From positions 10,790,001 to 10,854,000 of the forward strand of contig BSBM01000140.1 of assembly GCA_027924585.1 (NCBI GenBank): 64,000 nt of DNA. The letters run 5' to 3'. The notes beneath the pieces are model-generated. The model worked only from the letters and a program-made list of their open reading frames with translations, made no database searches and had not been told where the DNA came from. The DNA comes from Larix kaempferi (Eukaryota; Streptophyta; Pinopsida; Pinales; Pinaceae). Positions 34,207-45,684 of the stretch are shown piece by piece; the first letter of the stretch is position 1, and each line of letters opens with the position of its first letter. A program made the position numbers and the translations under genes.

Positions 34207-34525
34207 TGCTTTAAATGCCGATTATGCCGAACATGAGTTCTCTTCTACAAATCAAGAAAAAGGAGTGGAGCCACTTATGGTCTTTCAGCCCTTGCGCTGG
34301 AATTGATGGTTGTCTCTTAGATTACCTACGCCTACTCATACACACTTATTTCCATATAATTAGCTCATAGAAAACGCTTTTAAGCATAAAAGAATAACCT
34401 CTAAACTAATTTATAAAATAATCAAAACGAATCATTAAACCCCAAAAACGAAGGCATTTTCCATACCATTATTGTGCTTGTGTGGCATCAAAAGGATTAT
34501 AAAGTACCTAATTTGGGGATCATCA
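34207..34525 (-). repeat. Athila 5' LTR, outer part
   Basis: The last 319 bp of the interrupted LTR, from TGCTTTAAATGCCG to TTGGGGATCATCA, matching 19,377-19,696. It is followed by the GACAC target duplication. Confidence 0.95.
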
Positions 34526-34951
34526 GACACCATTAGGATTCCTGAAACCAACTGAGCTATCCATTTGGCCATCTTGGCAGAGCAATACACGAGAACAACA
34601 CTCGGGGAGATTACTACGCACGTGCAGTTCAGGTAGTCGGGTATTCAGGAAAGGGTACGGTCCCAATCCTCCTTGTCGTGTTTTACTGTTGGACCCTACG
34701 GTATATAACGAGTTGCGAAGCCTTGACAATCCTGTAAGGTTCCAGACTTTTGAATCCACACCTATCACATAAGTTTTCTTGTGGCCTTAGTTTGTTTAGA
34801 TTTTTCTGGACTACTTTTCTTTTGTTTAGATTACCCTAGGAGAAACTCTGTTCCAGTCACTCTGGCTAACTTTCCTTGGACAAGGTCCCGCAGAATTTTG
34901 AACTTAACCCCTGAATATTCCCTTAACTAGGAGGTAATTTCGAAGGTAAGA
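34526..34951 (+). other. Tat leader resumed, with antisense tRNA-like box
   Basis: Continuation of the Tat leader after the Athila element. On the minus strand at about 34,541-34,568, GGATAGCTCAGTTGGTTTCAG matches the D-arm/box A of tRNA genes. With the Athila element removed, a box B-like GAGCTCAAATCC follows about 58 bases downstream (plus-strand 18,284-18,295). There is no complete cloverleaf, so a tRNA-derived SINE-like relic is more likely than a tRNA gene. Confidence 0.4.
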
Positions 34952-37650
34952 ATGGATCCACATGTCACGGTCGTGTCACCTGAAGAAGAAAACCCTACTT
35001 TGAATATTGGAACACACATGTTCCCTACAGATTCACCCACTTCCCACCCCTCAAGGGTGAAGAGGCAGAAACTTCAACTTCAAAAGACCTACTTCCCATT
35101 TTACTAGGAGAGCCTGGATCGGTGGAATGCATAAATCCTCCCCAGGACGACCTTGTATAAGCTATTGGTCCAGCTGTAGCCTTTTGGACATCATCTCTAC
35201 ACCACCAAGTGGCTCATTTTCCCATTGCATCCCCACCTAGTTGGGCTACTCCTGACGACCCTCTAGCACCTTATCGTGATCATATGACTCGATTACATGC
35301 TATGGGTGAGGAGTTTCGAAGACAAAGTCTTTTACGAAGGGTTGAAGACCTGACATTACCTCCATATCAGCCACTCCCGAGTCATTATTTATCTTATGAT
35401 TCACCAAAATCACCCACCCACCACATGACCACTTATGAATATGGTCAACCCTCACTTCCTGCGAGTACACCCCTTAGACACGAGACCAGTTCTATACCTC
35501 AAATGAATCAACCTGTTGAAGGAAAACAGTCCAATACACCTGTTATTACCATGGTTAAATTACCCACTCCTCCCCCACCCCAAAATTCATGGGGAGGATA
35601 ATCTTTACCCCCTACCTTCCTTACGAGTAATGTTCCTACCGCAATAGGTAATCAACAACCTACGTTGGGTCAACCATTGATTAGTGGTCAGCACGTTGTT
35701 GTTGGGGGGAAAACCCCATCTCCTAATCCCAATACAGGAGGAGGAGTCCCCATCGGTCCTTTTGTTGGAACTGCCCTCCCCACCGACCCATCCACCACGG
35801 GATTATCTCCTGTTGGGGGACCATCCCATGTAATTCAACCACTAGGGAGTCGAGCGTATCCAGGTTATCTTAACCCTGTGTCGGGACAATTCAACCCCAG
35901 AAATGCGCTCTACGGGATACCTTATCCCAACAATCCATACACTCTATGGGGGCATAAAATTGTTTTACAACAAGGACCCCCACCAACCATCTCTCAAGTA
36001 CCTCCACCTCCGTTTGGTCCCCCTCCACCTCCCACCGGAGGCGGCGGGCCCCCATATAATCCCCGAGGAGACGGATCTCTCCCTTCTGGCAGAGGACCAC
36101 CCCCTTCTAGTCACAATGGCCCACCCCCTCCCGACGGTGGAGGAGGAATCCCTCCCCCTTCTAGAGGAGACGGAGGACCACCCCTCCACGGTGGCGGTAG
36201 ACCCCCACCTTATTGTGGAGGACCACCCCCTCCCGAGGGTGGTGGTGGACCACCTTATTATGGTGGAGGTGGTGGCGGAGAACCATACCCTACCCTTCTG
36301 GTGGCGGCAGTGGTAGAGGCCCCTGTCCCTCCGATGGAGGAGGTGGCCCACCCCCCGCTGGCGGTGGCGGTGGACCTCCACCCCCTCCCGGTGGTGGCGG
36401 TGGACTTCCACCCCCTCCCGGCGGTGGCGGTGGACCTCCACCCCCCCGACGGTGGCGGCAGACCCCCACCCTATGGTTATGGACCAGCTTATTATGGTGG
36501 CATACCTACATATGGTCTGGGAAGCATACCCCCTTACGGTCAGTTTCTCCAGGGAACACCTTACAACTAGTCGATTCAAGGTCCTACTGGTCCATACATG
36601 CCCTATTAGTGCTATCAATACCCCCAGCCGAACCAACAACTTCCATTTTTGGCTACTTTGGACCTACCTGACCTGTCTCGTCTGACGAATGATCCCATCT
36701 TCCACGGGCATAACTGGCCACCCATTCCGGTTAATTTACCATCAGATATCCCCAAATTTGATGGAAAACTTGGTGAAGATCCGAAAAATCATGTGATGAC
36801 ATACCATTTATGGTGTTCATCCAACTCCTTGATGGACGACTCGATTCGTCTTAAGTTATTTCATCGGAATCTCACCGGCCCAGCTGCCAAGTGGTATATT
36901 GAACTACCACCAAACTCCTTTCCAAATTTTGGTTCTCTTGCTATGTCATTTTTGACCCACTTCCAGTTGCCCATTTGCTATGAGTCTGGTACCAACTTAT
37001 TGACCTCTCTTCGCCAGAATACCGTAACCCACATCTCGCATCATATCCATGAGTGGCGGTGAAGAGGACGTCTTATTAAGGCTCATATTCCAGACCAACT
37101 CTTAGCTCACTGGTTCACAAAGTCACTTTTACCTGTCGTAGCTCGAGACATGGCTATGGGAGGGGCCATCACTGAAGACCAGGCTATTTCCTGTTCCCAT
37201 TACATAGACTTGGTCTATGCTCAATCCGACACGTTATACGAAATCATTCCTGATGCACTCCGCCCTATGTACGACCCTACACAGCCACCTAAGGGACCTC
37301 AAGCCGATGGCATCATTGGTTCCCTTACCACCCAGCCTCCTACTCAAAATGTTGGATCATCTAACCCCCAGGGTTCTTCCCCATCCCCAACACATGTTGG
37401 AAACAACATCACCAAGTCGCCCACTCCTGCCTCCACCGAAGAGGTGAATTCTGTTCAATCTGCTTCATCTTAGAAATCCGGTGGTAAGAAGAAAAACAAA
37501 GGGAAACCTAAGAAACCTTCTAATCAGCAGGAGCCCAAGCCCAACCCCGAAGACACCAAACAGAAGAGGAATTTGAAGTATCCTTGTTTACTGTGCAGTG
37601 GTGACCATTTATCGAAGGAATGTCCCCACCGAGACGTGGTGCAGAAGTTT
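34952..37650 (+). pseudogene. Tat gag, first copy, with Gly/Pro-rich domain
   Basis: A possible start is ATG 34,952; the main frame is clear from 35,209. The N-terminal part is Pro/Ser-rich. A segment at 36,000-36,470 is almost only Gly and Pro (PPPP and GGGG blocks from a GGTGG/CCACC minisatellite), with two compensating frame shifts. The capsid-like core follows (36,700-37,200): PKFDGKLGEDPKNHVMTYHL, WYIELPPNSFPNFGSLAMSF and LIKAHIPDQLL. A basic KKKNKGKPKK stretch and zinc knuckle CLLCSGDHLSKEC (37,585) end it. Stops at 35,599, 36,568, 36,607, 37,060 and 37,471 all lie in one frame. At least the TAG at 37,471 and the TGA at 37,060 are single C-to-T changes of CAG and CGA. Confidence 0.88.
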
Positions 37651-39729
37651 CTCAAAGGACGTACATATGGTCTGGGAAGCATACCATCTAGCCTTGGTCT
37701 GGGCATCATACCACCTATGGTTTGGGAAGCATACCACCTAGCATTGGTTCTCTTACCACCCAGCTTCCTACTCAAACTGTTAAATCATCTAACCCCCAGG
37801 GTTATTCCCCATCCCCAACACATGTTGGCAACAACATCACCAAGTTGCCCACTCCTACCTCCACCGAAGAGGTGAATTATGTTCAATACACTTCATCTCA
37901 GAAATTCGGTGGTAAGAAGAAAAACAAAGGGAAACCTAAGAAACCTTCTAATCAGCAGGAGCCCAAGCCCAACCCCGAAGACACCAAACAAAAGAGGAAG
38001 TTGAAGTATCCTTGTTTACTATGCGGTGGTGACCATTTCTCAAAGGAATGTCCCCACCGAGACGTAGTGCATAAGTTTCTCAAAGGACCTACAGATGGTC
38101 TGGGAAGCATACCCCCTTATGGTCAGTTTCCCTAGGGAACACCTTACAACCAGTCGATTCAAGGTCCTACCAGTCCATACATGCCCTATTAGTACTATCG
38201 GTACCCCCAGCTGAACCAACAATTTCCATTTTTGGCTACTTTGGAACTACCTGACCTGTCTCGTCTGACGAATGATCCCATCTTTCACGGGAATAACTAG
38301 CCACCCATTCCGGTTAATTTACCATCATATATCCCAAAATTTGATGGCAAACCTGGTGAAGATCCAAAAAATCATGTGATGACATACTATTTATGGTGTT
38401 CCTCCAACTCCTTGATGGATGACTCGATCCGTCTTAGGTTATTTCAACGGAATCTCACTGGCCCAGCTTCCAAGTGGTATATTGAACTACCACCAAACTC
38501 CAGACGCAGTGCAGAAGTTTCTCAAAGGACCTACATATGGTCTGGGAAACATACCACCTAGCATTGGTTCCCTTACCACCCAACCTCCTACTCAAACTGT
38601 TGGATCCTCTAACCCCCAGGTTTCTTCCCCATCCCCAACACATGTTGGCAACATCATCACCAAGTCGCCCACTCCTGCCTCCACCGAAGAGGTGAATTCT
38701 GTTCAATCCGCTTCATCTCAGAAATCCGGTGGTAAGAAGAAAAACAAAGGGAAACCTAAGAAACCTTCTAATCAGCAGGAGCCCAAGCCCAACCCCGAAG
38801 ACACCAAACAGAAGAGGAATTTGAAGTATCCTTGTTTAATGTACGGTGGTAACCATTTCTCAAAGGAATGTCCCCACCGAGACGTAGTGCAGAAGTTTCT
38901 CAAAGGACCTACATATGGTCTGGGAAGCATACCCCCTTACGGTCAGTTTCCCTAGGGAACACCTTACAACCAGTCGATTCAAGGTCCTACCGGTCCATAC
39001 ATGCCCGATTAGTACTATCAGTACCCCCAGCTGAACCAACAGCTTCCATTTTTGGCTACTTTGGAACTACCTGACCTGTCTCGTCTGACGAATGATCCCA
39101 TCTTTCACGGGAATAACTAGCCACCCATTCCGGTTAATTTACCATCATATATCCCAAAATTTGATGGAAAACCTGGTGAAGATCCAAAAAATCATGTGAT
39201 GACATACCATTTATGGTGTTCCTCCAACTCCTTGATGGATGACTCGATCCGTCTTAGGTTATTTCAATGGAATCTCACTGGCCCAGCTTCCAAGTGGTAT
39301 ATTGAACTACCACCAAACTCCAGACGTAGTGCAGAAGTTTCTCAAAGGACCTACATATGGTCTGGGAAACATACCACCTAGCATTGGTTCCCTTACCACC
39401 CAACCTCCTACTCAAACTGTTGGATCCTCTAACCCCCAGGGTTCTTCCCCATCCCCAACACATGTTGGCAATATCATCACCAAGTCGCCCACTCCTGCCT
39501 CCACCGAAGAGGTGAATTCTGTTCAATCCGCTTCATCTCAGAAATCCGGTGGTAAGAAGAAAAACAAAGGGAAACCAAAGAAACCTTCTAATCAGCAGGA
39601 GCCCAAGACCAACCCCGAAGACACCAAATAGAAGAGGAATTTGAAGTATCCTTGTTTAATGTACGGTGGTAACCATTTCTCAAAGGAATGTCCCCACCGA
39701 GACGTAGTGCAGAAGTTTCTCAAAGGACC
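37651..39729 (+). repeat. Tandem, internally deleted copies of Tat gag tail
   Basis: Three successive pieces follow the first zinc knuckle: a tail-only copy (37,651-38,089), then two nearly identical 820 bp units (38,090-38,909 and 38,910-39,729). Each 820 bp unit joins the start of the gag core (to WYIELPPNS) straight to the tail (QKFLKGPTYGLGN ... zinc knuckle), skipping the middle. The two 820 bp units share the same stops (TAG after CAGTTTCCC, TAG at GGGAATAAC-TAG) and a CLMYGGNH knuckle with one Cys lost. They therefore duplicated after those mutations. The phrase CATATGGTCTGGGAA marks each join. Confidence 0.9.
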
Positions 39730-40880
39730 TACATATGGTCTGGGAAGCATACCCCCTTACGGTCAGTTTCCCTAGGGAACACCTTACAACCAGTCGATTC
39801 AAGGTCCTACCGGTCCATACATGCCCGATTAGTACTATCGGTACCCCCAGCTGAACCAACAGGTTCCATTTTTGGCTACTTTGGACCTACCTGACCTATC
39901 TCGTCTGACGAATGATCCCATCTTCCATGGGCATAACTGGCCACCCATTCTGGTTAATTTACCATAAGATATCCCCAAATTTGATGGCAAACCTGGTGAA
40001 GATCCGAAAAATCATGTGATGACATACCATTTATGGTGTTCATCCAACTCCTTGATGGACGAATCGATCCGTCTTAGGTTATTTCAACAGAATCTCACTG
40101 GCCTAGCTGCCAAGTGGTATATTGAACTACCACCAAACTCCTTTCTAGATTTCGGTTCTCTTGCTATGTAATTTTTGACCCACTTCCAGTTTCCCATTCT
40201 CTATGAGACTGGCCGACTTATTGACCTCTCTTTGCCAAAATACCGCAACCCACATCTCGGATCATATCCATGAGTGGCGGCGAAGACGACGTCTTATTAA
40301 GGCTCATATTCCAGACCAACTCTTAGCTGACTGGTTCACAAAGTCACTTTTAGCTGTCGTAGCTTGAGACGTGGCCATGGGAGGGGCCGTCACTGAAGAC
40401 CAGGCTATTTCTCGTGCCCATTACTTAGACTTGGTCTATGTTCAATCCGGCACGTTATACAAAATCGTTCCTGACGCACTCCGCCCTACGTACGACCCTG
40501 CACAACCACCTAAGGGACCTCAAGCCGATGGCATCATTGGTTCCCTTACCACCCAACCTCCTACTCAAACTGTTGGACCGTCTAACCCCTAGGGTTCTTC
40601 CCCATCCCCAACACATGTTGGCAACAACATCACCAAGTCGCCCACTCCTGCCTCCACCGAAGAGGTGAATTCTGTTCAATCCACTTCATCTCAGAAATCT
40701 CGTGGTAAGAATAAAAACAAAGGGAAACCTAAGAAACCATCTAATCAGCAGGAGCCCAAGCCCAACCTCGAAGACACCAAAAAGAAGAGGAAGTTGAAGT
40801 ATCCTTGTTTACTGTGCGGTGGTGACCATTTCTCAAAGGAATGTCCTCACCGAGACGAAGTGCAGAATTTTCTCAAAGGA
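39730..40880 (+). pseudogene. Tat gag, last copy
   Basis: A second copy of the gag core and tail that keeps the middle portion missing from the preceding units (WYIELPPNSF, FGSLAM, DHIHEWRRRR, IKAHIPDQLLADWFTKS). Its zinc knuckle CLLCGGDHFSKEC (about 40,807) has all four ligands. Stops remain (for example TAG at 39,772 and TGA near 40,366). It leads directly into the protease region, so it is the ancestral 3' end of gag and the upstream units are duplications. Confidence 0.85.
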
Positions 40881-42330
40881 AACTCTACCCCCCGCAATTC
40901 TCAACGATCCCTTCCCCGCTCAGAACCAGCAACTGATCACACACACCTCTCCTTCCCAAGGAGAGGCATCCTCTACCGCGCATTATATCATGATGCGTAG
41001 TGAGACCGTTAACTTGAGCACATAGTCCCGTTCATATGAATCAATCCCTCAAAAGGAACCGGTTGGAAGTAATACTGAAAACTCTTCCACTTCTATTCCC
41101 AATGTCACCGTACCACACGCTTCTCTCACCATTGAGAAGCCTTCTTTAGAGTCAGTGTTGTGTCCCTCCCAAGAGAAATATTCGAAAAGCCATTTTCAAT
41201 CCTAATGCTCGGGCAACTCAAAACTACAATATTGTAGAGGACATAGCACAAGATCCTTGTGCTATGTCGATGCTAGAGGTCTTGTAGAATTTCCCTAACC
41301 AGCACAAGACTCTCCTCGCTGCCATTGGCGCGGTTGATCTGGATTCTTCTAATACCATCATGTTCCGACTTGATTACTTTAAGCCGAGGCTTTCCCATCA
41401 GTTGGAATTTCAAGTTGCCACAAACATTACTGGGAAGACAATCCATCGTACCATCTTGGATGAAGGTGCCTCTACCTCGGTCATGTCGATTTCGTGTTGG
41501 AGATCCATTGGCTCTCCCTAGTTGAACCGTTCTCCCACCACCTTGAAAGCATTCGACGAACGTGTCTTTCAATCTCACGGGTTGTTACAAGCCTTAGCAG
41601 TCGAGTTGGGGTGTAAGACAACAACCATTAATGTGGAAGTGGTTGTAACCCCTTTAGATTATAATCTCTTACTTGGTCGTAATTGGTTTTATGCCATGAC
41701 TGCGGTTGCATCATCTGTCTTCCGCATAGTACAATTCCCCCACCAAGGCCAAATTATCGTTGTTGACCAACTGGATTTCTGTATACCTGACACCGCTACT
41801 CATCCGGGCGATAATGTTCTATTACTTGGACAGTCTTTGCAGCTATATGAGAGCGTGGGGGTCAGCCTAAAAAAAGATTCATCTCTTATGGGCGTCTTTC
41901 CAACCTCAGATCCCCCTTATCATGTTGCCACGACGAACATGATCTCCTCTAGGATTTCATCTGCCCCCAACTCTACCGATCAATGGCTTGTACCTGATGA
42001 AGCCACTATGCACCTGATTGGAGACACCATGCCTCTTTCACCCGCTGAAATCATTTATGAGGCTATCCAGTTAGCACATGAGGATCACTTAGCTGTGGCC
42101 TCCACATCCTATTCTCTACAGCGGACATCCTTCTTACCCGACCCTCTGCTCCAGGATTTTCCATCTAACGAGTCCATCATGGAGATCATGAGTTCGGATG
42201 ACCCTCCATGGGAAGACCTCCACCATCGATCATCTTTCCTCCCCCCATCAGATACTGTCGAGAATAGCATCACCACCACCTTTACACCCGATGTCTACCC
42301 TTGCCTTCATTCTCTGATACTCACGTGTCA
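40881..42330 (+). pseudogene. Tat aspartic protease region
   Basis: A linker (KAIFNPNARATQNYNIVEDI) leads to the protease with TILDEGASTSVMSISCWRSI at about 41,455 (catalytic Asp in D-E-G, a Tat-type variant) and DYNLLLGRNWFYAM at about 41,660. VDQLDF follows. A stop at 41,285 (TAG) and one at about 41,518 break it; from 41,522 the frame is open for 373 codons. The segment 41,800-42,330 between protease and RT is long, acidic and Ser/Pro-rich, without a recognised domain. Confidence 0.87.
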
Positions 42331-43860
42331 AAAAAACACTAAGGGAAACTTGGAAAACATTGAACCTACCATTCCGGTAGACATATTGGTTACTCCTGGT
42401 GTAGTGGAACACATTCATTTAGGCCAGAAGTGTTCCCCTGAAGAGATTACAACGTTCATGACCTTGTTCAAGCAATTTCGAGACGTATTTGCTTGGAGCT
42501 ACGAGGAAATTCTTGGGATAGACCCAGCTATTATTTCACACGAGATTCAAACCTATCCTGATGCTAAACCAGTCCAACAAAAGCTACGACCGGTACACCC
42601 TAGGAAAACTGTGGCAATTAAGGCAAAATTGAAAATCTCTTGAAGGTCGGTTTTATCTACCCTGTTCCATTAACATAATGGGTCTCAAATGTCGTCCCTG
42701 TAGCTAAGAAGCAGGGCACCATTCGTGTCTGTGTTGATTATCGGGATTTGAACAAAGCTTGTCCAAAGGACAACTACCCCACTCCCTTTATCAACTAGAT
42801 CATAGACAATTGTGCCGGAAGTGTCATCTTCTCATTTATGGATGGCTTATTTGGTTACAACCAAATTGAGATCCACCCGACTGATCAACATAAGACAACT
42901 TTCATCAGTCCTTGGGGCACGCTTGCTTATCGCAAGCTCCCTTTTGGCCTTAAAAATGCTGGTGCCACATTCCAGCGGGCCATGTCGTACGTTTTTCATG
43001 ACGTGAAGGACTTTGTGGAACCTTATCTCGACGATATCCCCACTCATTCGCGGCAACGTGAGTACCACATTGATCATCTGACAGCCATTTTCCTCAGATG
43101 CAGGCGGTATAACATCCGCCTGAACCCTCACAAGTGTATCTTCTGCATCGAGTCTGGACGCCTCCTTGGTTTTATCGTCTCGAAAGATGGGATCTGCATT
43201 GATCCCTTAAAGGTGGAAGCCATTGTCGCTCTCCCACCTCCCACGGACATTACGAAACTTCAAAGTTTGCAAGGGAAGGCAACCTACTTACGGTGTTTTG
43301 GCTGTAATTTCGCGCAAAAGATGTAGGGTGGTATGAGACTACTTAAGAAGGACTTCTCGTTCATTTGGGACGATCAAGCGCAACAATCCTTTGATAGTCT
43401 CAAACATGCTATTACGCACACCCCTGTGCTCCAATTGACTAATTACTACAAGTATTATATCCTTTATCTTGCTGCTTCTTCCACCACGACCGCCATGGTC
43501 TTAGTACATGAAGACAACAACTCCCATGAACATGTGATCTACTATTTGAGTAAGGGTCTTATTAACTCCGAAACCCATTATTCGCATGTCGAGAAGCTTG
43601 CTCTCGCGGCAGTCATTGCCGTCCAAAATTTTTGTCACTACATCTTGCTCCGCACCACCACCACCATCGTCGACTCGAACCCCATGTACCACGTTTTAAC
43701 ACGCCAAGTGCTTGGGGGAAAGTATTCACGATGGATCATGATACTTCAGAAGTTCGACCTCCTCTTCGAGAAATCCAAGTCTAAGAAGTCTTTGGTGTTC
43801 ACCGAGCTTATCTGCGATCTTCCTCGTGTTGATTTAGGATCTGAGCCCAATGATTCTCTT
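42331..43860 (+). pseudogene. Tat reverse transcriptase and RNase H
   Basis: The RT starts near FRDVFAWSYEEILGIDP. A one-base loss near 42,625 changes frame. Motifs follow: VGFIYPVPLT, VPVAKKQGTIRVCVDYRDLN, CPKDNYPTPFIN, IFSFMDGLFGYNQIEIHP, KLPFGLKNAGATFQRAM and catalytic YLDD at 43,024. Stops are TAA near 42,675, TAG near 42,797 and TAG at 43,324. RNase H is recognisable from FIWDDQAQQSFDSLK through YYLSKGL, ETHYSHVEKLALA and VDSNPMYHVL. The usual TDH is VDS, and the end is poorly conserved. Confidence 0.92.
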
Positions 43861-45129
43861 CTGGACGAATCATTGTTCCTCATCAGCATGTCTGACCCGT
43901 GGTATGGGGATATTACCTTATATCTCCAGACCCAACATTTCAACCCCCAATTGTCTCGTGATGATCGTCGTCAAATACACTACCACGCAAAGTATTACCT
44001 AATCATCAGTGATACCTTGTATCGTCGCGGCATTGATTATGTTCTTCGACGCTGTCTGACACACGAGGAGGCTGAAAACATCTTGAATGACTGTCACATT
44101 GGGGCTTATGGAAATCATCTCTCTGGGATGGCTACGACCCAGAATATTCTACGTGCGGGATATTATTGGCCATTATCTTTAAATATTGTATTGAGGCCGT
44201 TAAAAAATGTCCCCCATGCCAGCATTTTCAAATGAAAAAGTGCACCCATCCAGCCCCGTTACACCCGGTTATTGCCTTTGGCCCCTTCACAAAATGGGGC
44301 ATTGACTTCATGCACTGTAATCCTACCACGGCCAGGGGGCATGGTTACGTCATAGTAGCCGTGGATTACTTCATAAAGTGGGTCGAGGCTATGCCTACAT
44401 ACACTGACGATGGAAAAACCGCTGCACTCTTCATGTTCAATCATGTTATCTCACGATTCGGAGTGCCACAAGCCATAGTCACTAACCATGGATCTCACTT
44501 TCAGAACCATATGGTCGACGAACTGAGCACCATATTGGGTTTTCTTCATGAAAACTCAACTCCTTATTACCATAGTCCAATGGACAAGTAGAGGCCATTA
44601 CCAAGGTCTTGAAAACCATGATTCAACGCATGGTGGGTACCCACAAGTCAAATTGGCACAACATGCTCTTTTCTGCGCTATGGGCATACCAGACCTCTAT
44701 TAAGACTACTACCGGCTTTACACCTTTCCAGTTAGTTTACGGATTGGAGGCAATCCTACCAATAGAGTGCGAGATTCCATCACTCAAACTCGCAGTCGAA
44801 CTTCTTCTGAACACCACTACCGAGGAAGAACATTTCCTTTACCTTGCAAAGCTTGATGAGACCTACCACGATGCTGCTCTTGCCAATGAAGCACATAAGA
44901 AGCACATCAAGGCACAATATGATATGTCGGTCGAACCCCGCGACTTTAATGAGGGTGATTTAGTCCTCACGTACGACCAAAGGCACAATAAGCTGGGGGT
45001 AGGTAAGTTCGAGTCCATGTGGCACAGACCTTATATAGTGAAATGTGTTTTGGAGGAAGGAGCCTACGAACTAGAGGACTACGATGGGATATCTTTGGGT
45101 GAGCCCCGCAATGGGCTCTACCTGAAGAG
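43861..45129 (+). pseudogene. Tat integrase
   Basis: The zinc region has H in NDCHIGAYGNH and a CPPC motif (KKCPPCQHF). A one-base deletion near 44,172 separates the two halves. In the catalytic core the first Asp is in AVDYFIKWVEAM (44,350). The second motif reads VTNHGSHF where VTDHGSHF is expected, so the catalytic Asp is Asn. Glu lies in GQVEAI after a frame change near 44,578. The C-terminal part has WAYQTSIKTTTGFTPFQLVYG, EGDLVL and KFESMWHRPY, and ends YLKR. At the end AAGAG|GTAATA looks like a splice donor. Confidence 0.93.
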
Positions 45130-45270
45130 GTAATATGCTTGAGTATTTTATGCATAGACATCTTGTATATACTGTACATGGTGTGCGTGTTTTGTGTGGT
45201 GTGACGCTTTTGTTTTAGTGTGTCTAGGTATTTTTTTGTTTCTAATACCATGTTCTATCTGCATGTGCAG
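45130..45270 (+). other. Candidate intron between integrase and second RNase H
   Basis: 141 bp with donor AG|GTAATA at 45,130 and acceptor TGCATGTGCAG at 45,270. It has a U-rich stretch (TATTTTTTTGTTTCTAAT) and a CTAAT branch-like site upstream. Splicing would join CTG-AAG-AG to A-TGG-AAA and remove the stop after YLKR, fusing integrase to the RNase H in frame. Without splicing, the second RNase H would have no translation route of its own. Confidence 0.5.
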
Positions 45271-45684
45271 ATGGAAACTTGCTACGGATTCGCGGACGAC
45301 GCCAGTCGACATACTCGTGACCTTGCTTCGGCAGCCTAGGTATTATGTTCTCCCACCGGCGAGATCACTAGCTCAAGAGGAATTTGTCTAGGTTTCGCGA
45401 CCGACAATGCTGCGGAATATCAGGTAGTCATTGGAACCCTAACCGACGCTCTTTCCTTGGGTATGGACCACGTTTTTATCTATTTGGATTCGCAACTAGT
45501 GGTCTCTCATCTTGACCGGATTTATGCTATCCACGACCCTACTCTACTCCGCCTCTACAGATGAGTACATCTCTTGGAAAGGTCCTTTGAATCTATTCAG
45601 TACCTACACATTCCACGAGATATGAACACAGTTGTCGACTCGATGGCCAACTTCATTCTAGATTGGTACATTTCACACACATGA
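45271..45684 (+). pseudogene. Archaeal-type RNase H (aRH) downstream of integrase
   Basis: Starts WKLATDSRTT (Asp of the first catalytic position). After a frame change it continues VLCSPTGEITSS, ATDNAAEYQVVIGTL (Glu), FIYLDSQLVVSHL (Asp), IYAIHDPTLL, YLHIPRDMNTVVDSMANFIL (Asp near the end). Those four acidic positions and the SPTGE, NNxAEYQ, DSQLVV and HIPR motifs are the hallmark of the second RNase H carried by Tat-lineage elements. Stops lie at 45,337 (TAG) and about 45,562 (TGA). In most Tat elements I know this domain lies between RNase H and integrase; here it is after integrase. Confidence 0.85.

Larger units (their letters stand above)
18324..34525 (-). mobile_element. Athila-lineage Ty3/Gypsy element, nested in the Tat leader
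   Basis: LTRs lie at 18,324-19,696 (3' LTR in element sense) and 28,769-34,525 (5' LTR, itself interrupted). Target duplications GACAC are perfect at 18,319-18,323 and 34,526-34,530. Without the chromovirus the element is about 11.8 kb, typical for Athila. On the minus strand the order is LTR, Asp-tRNA-type PBS, gag, protease, RT, RNase H, integrase, env-position ORF, polypurine tract and LTR. There is no second RNase H between RNase H and integrase. Several frameshifts and stops disable gag-pol. Confidence 0.95.

Noticed and set aside
34530-34575. Functional tRNA gene on the minus strand
   Set aside because: Only box A is convincing. The acceptor and anticodon stems do not close, and the sequence is interrupted by the Athila target site.
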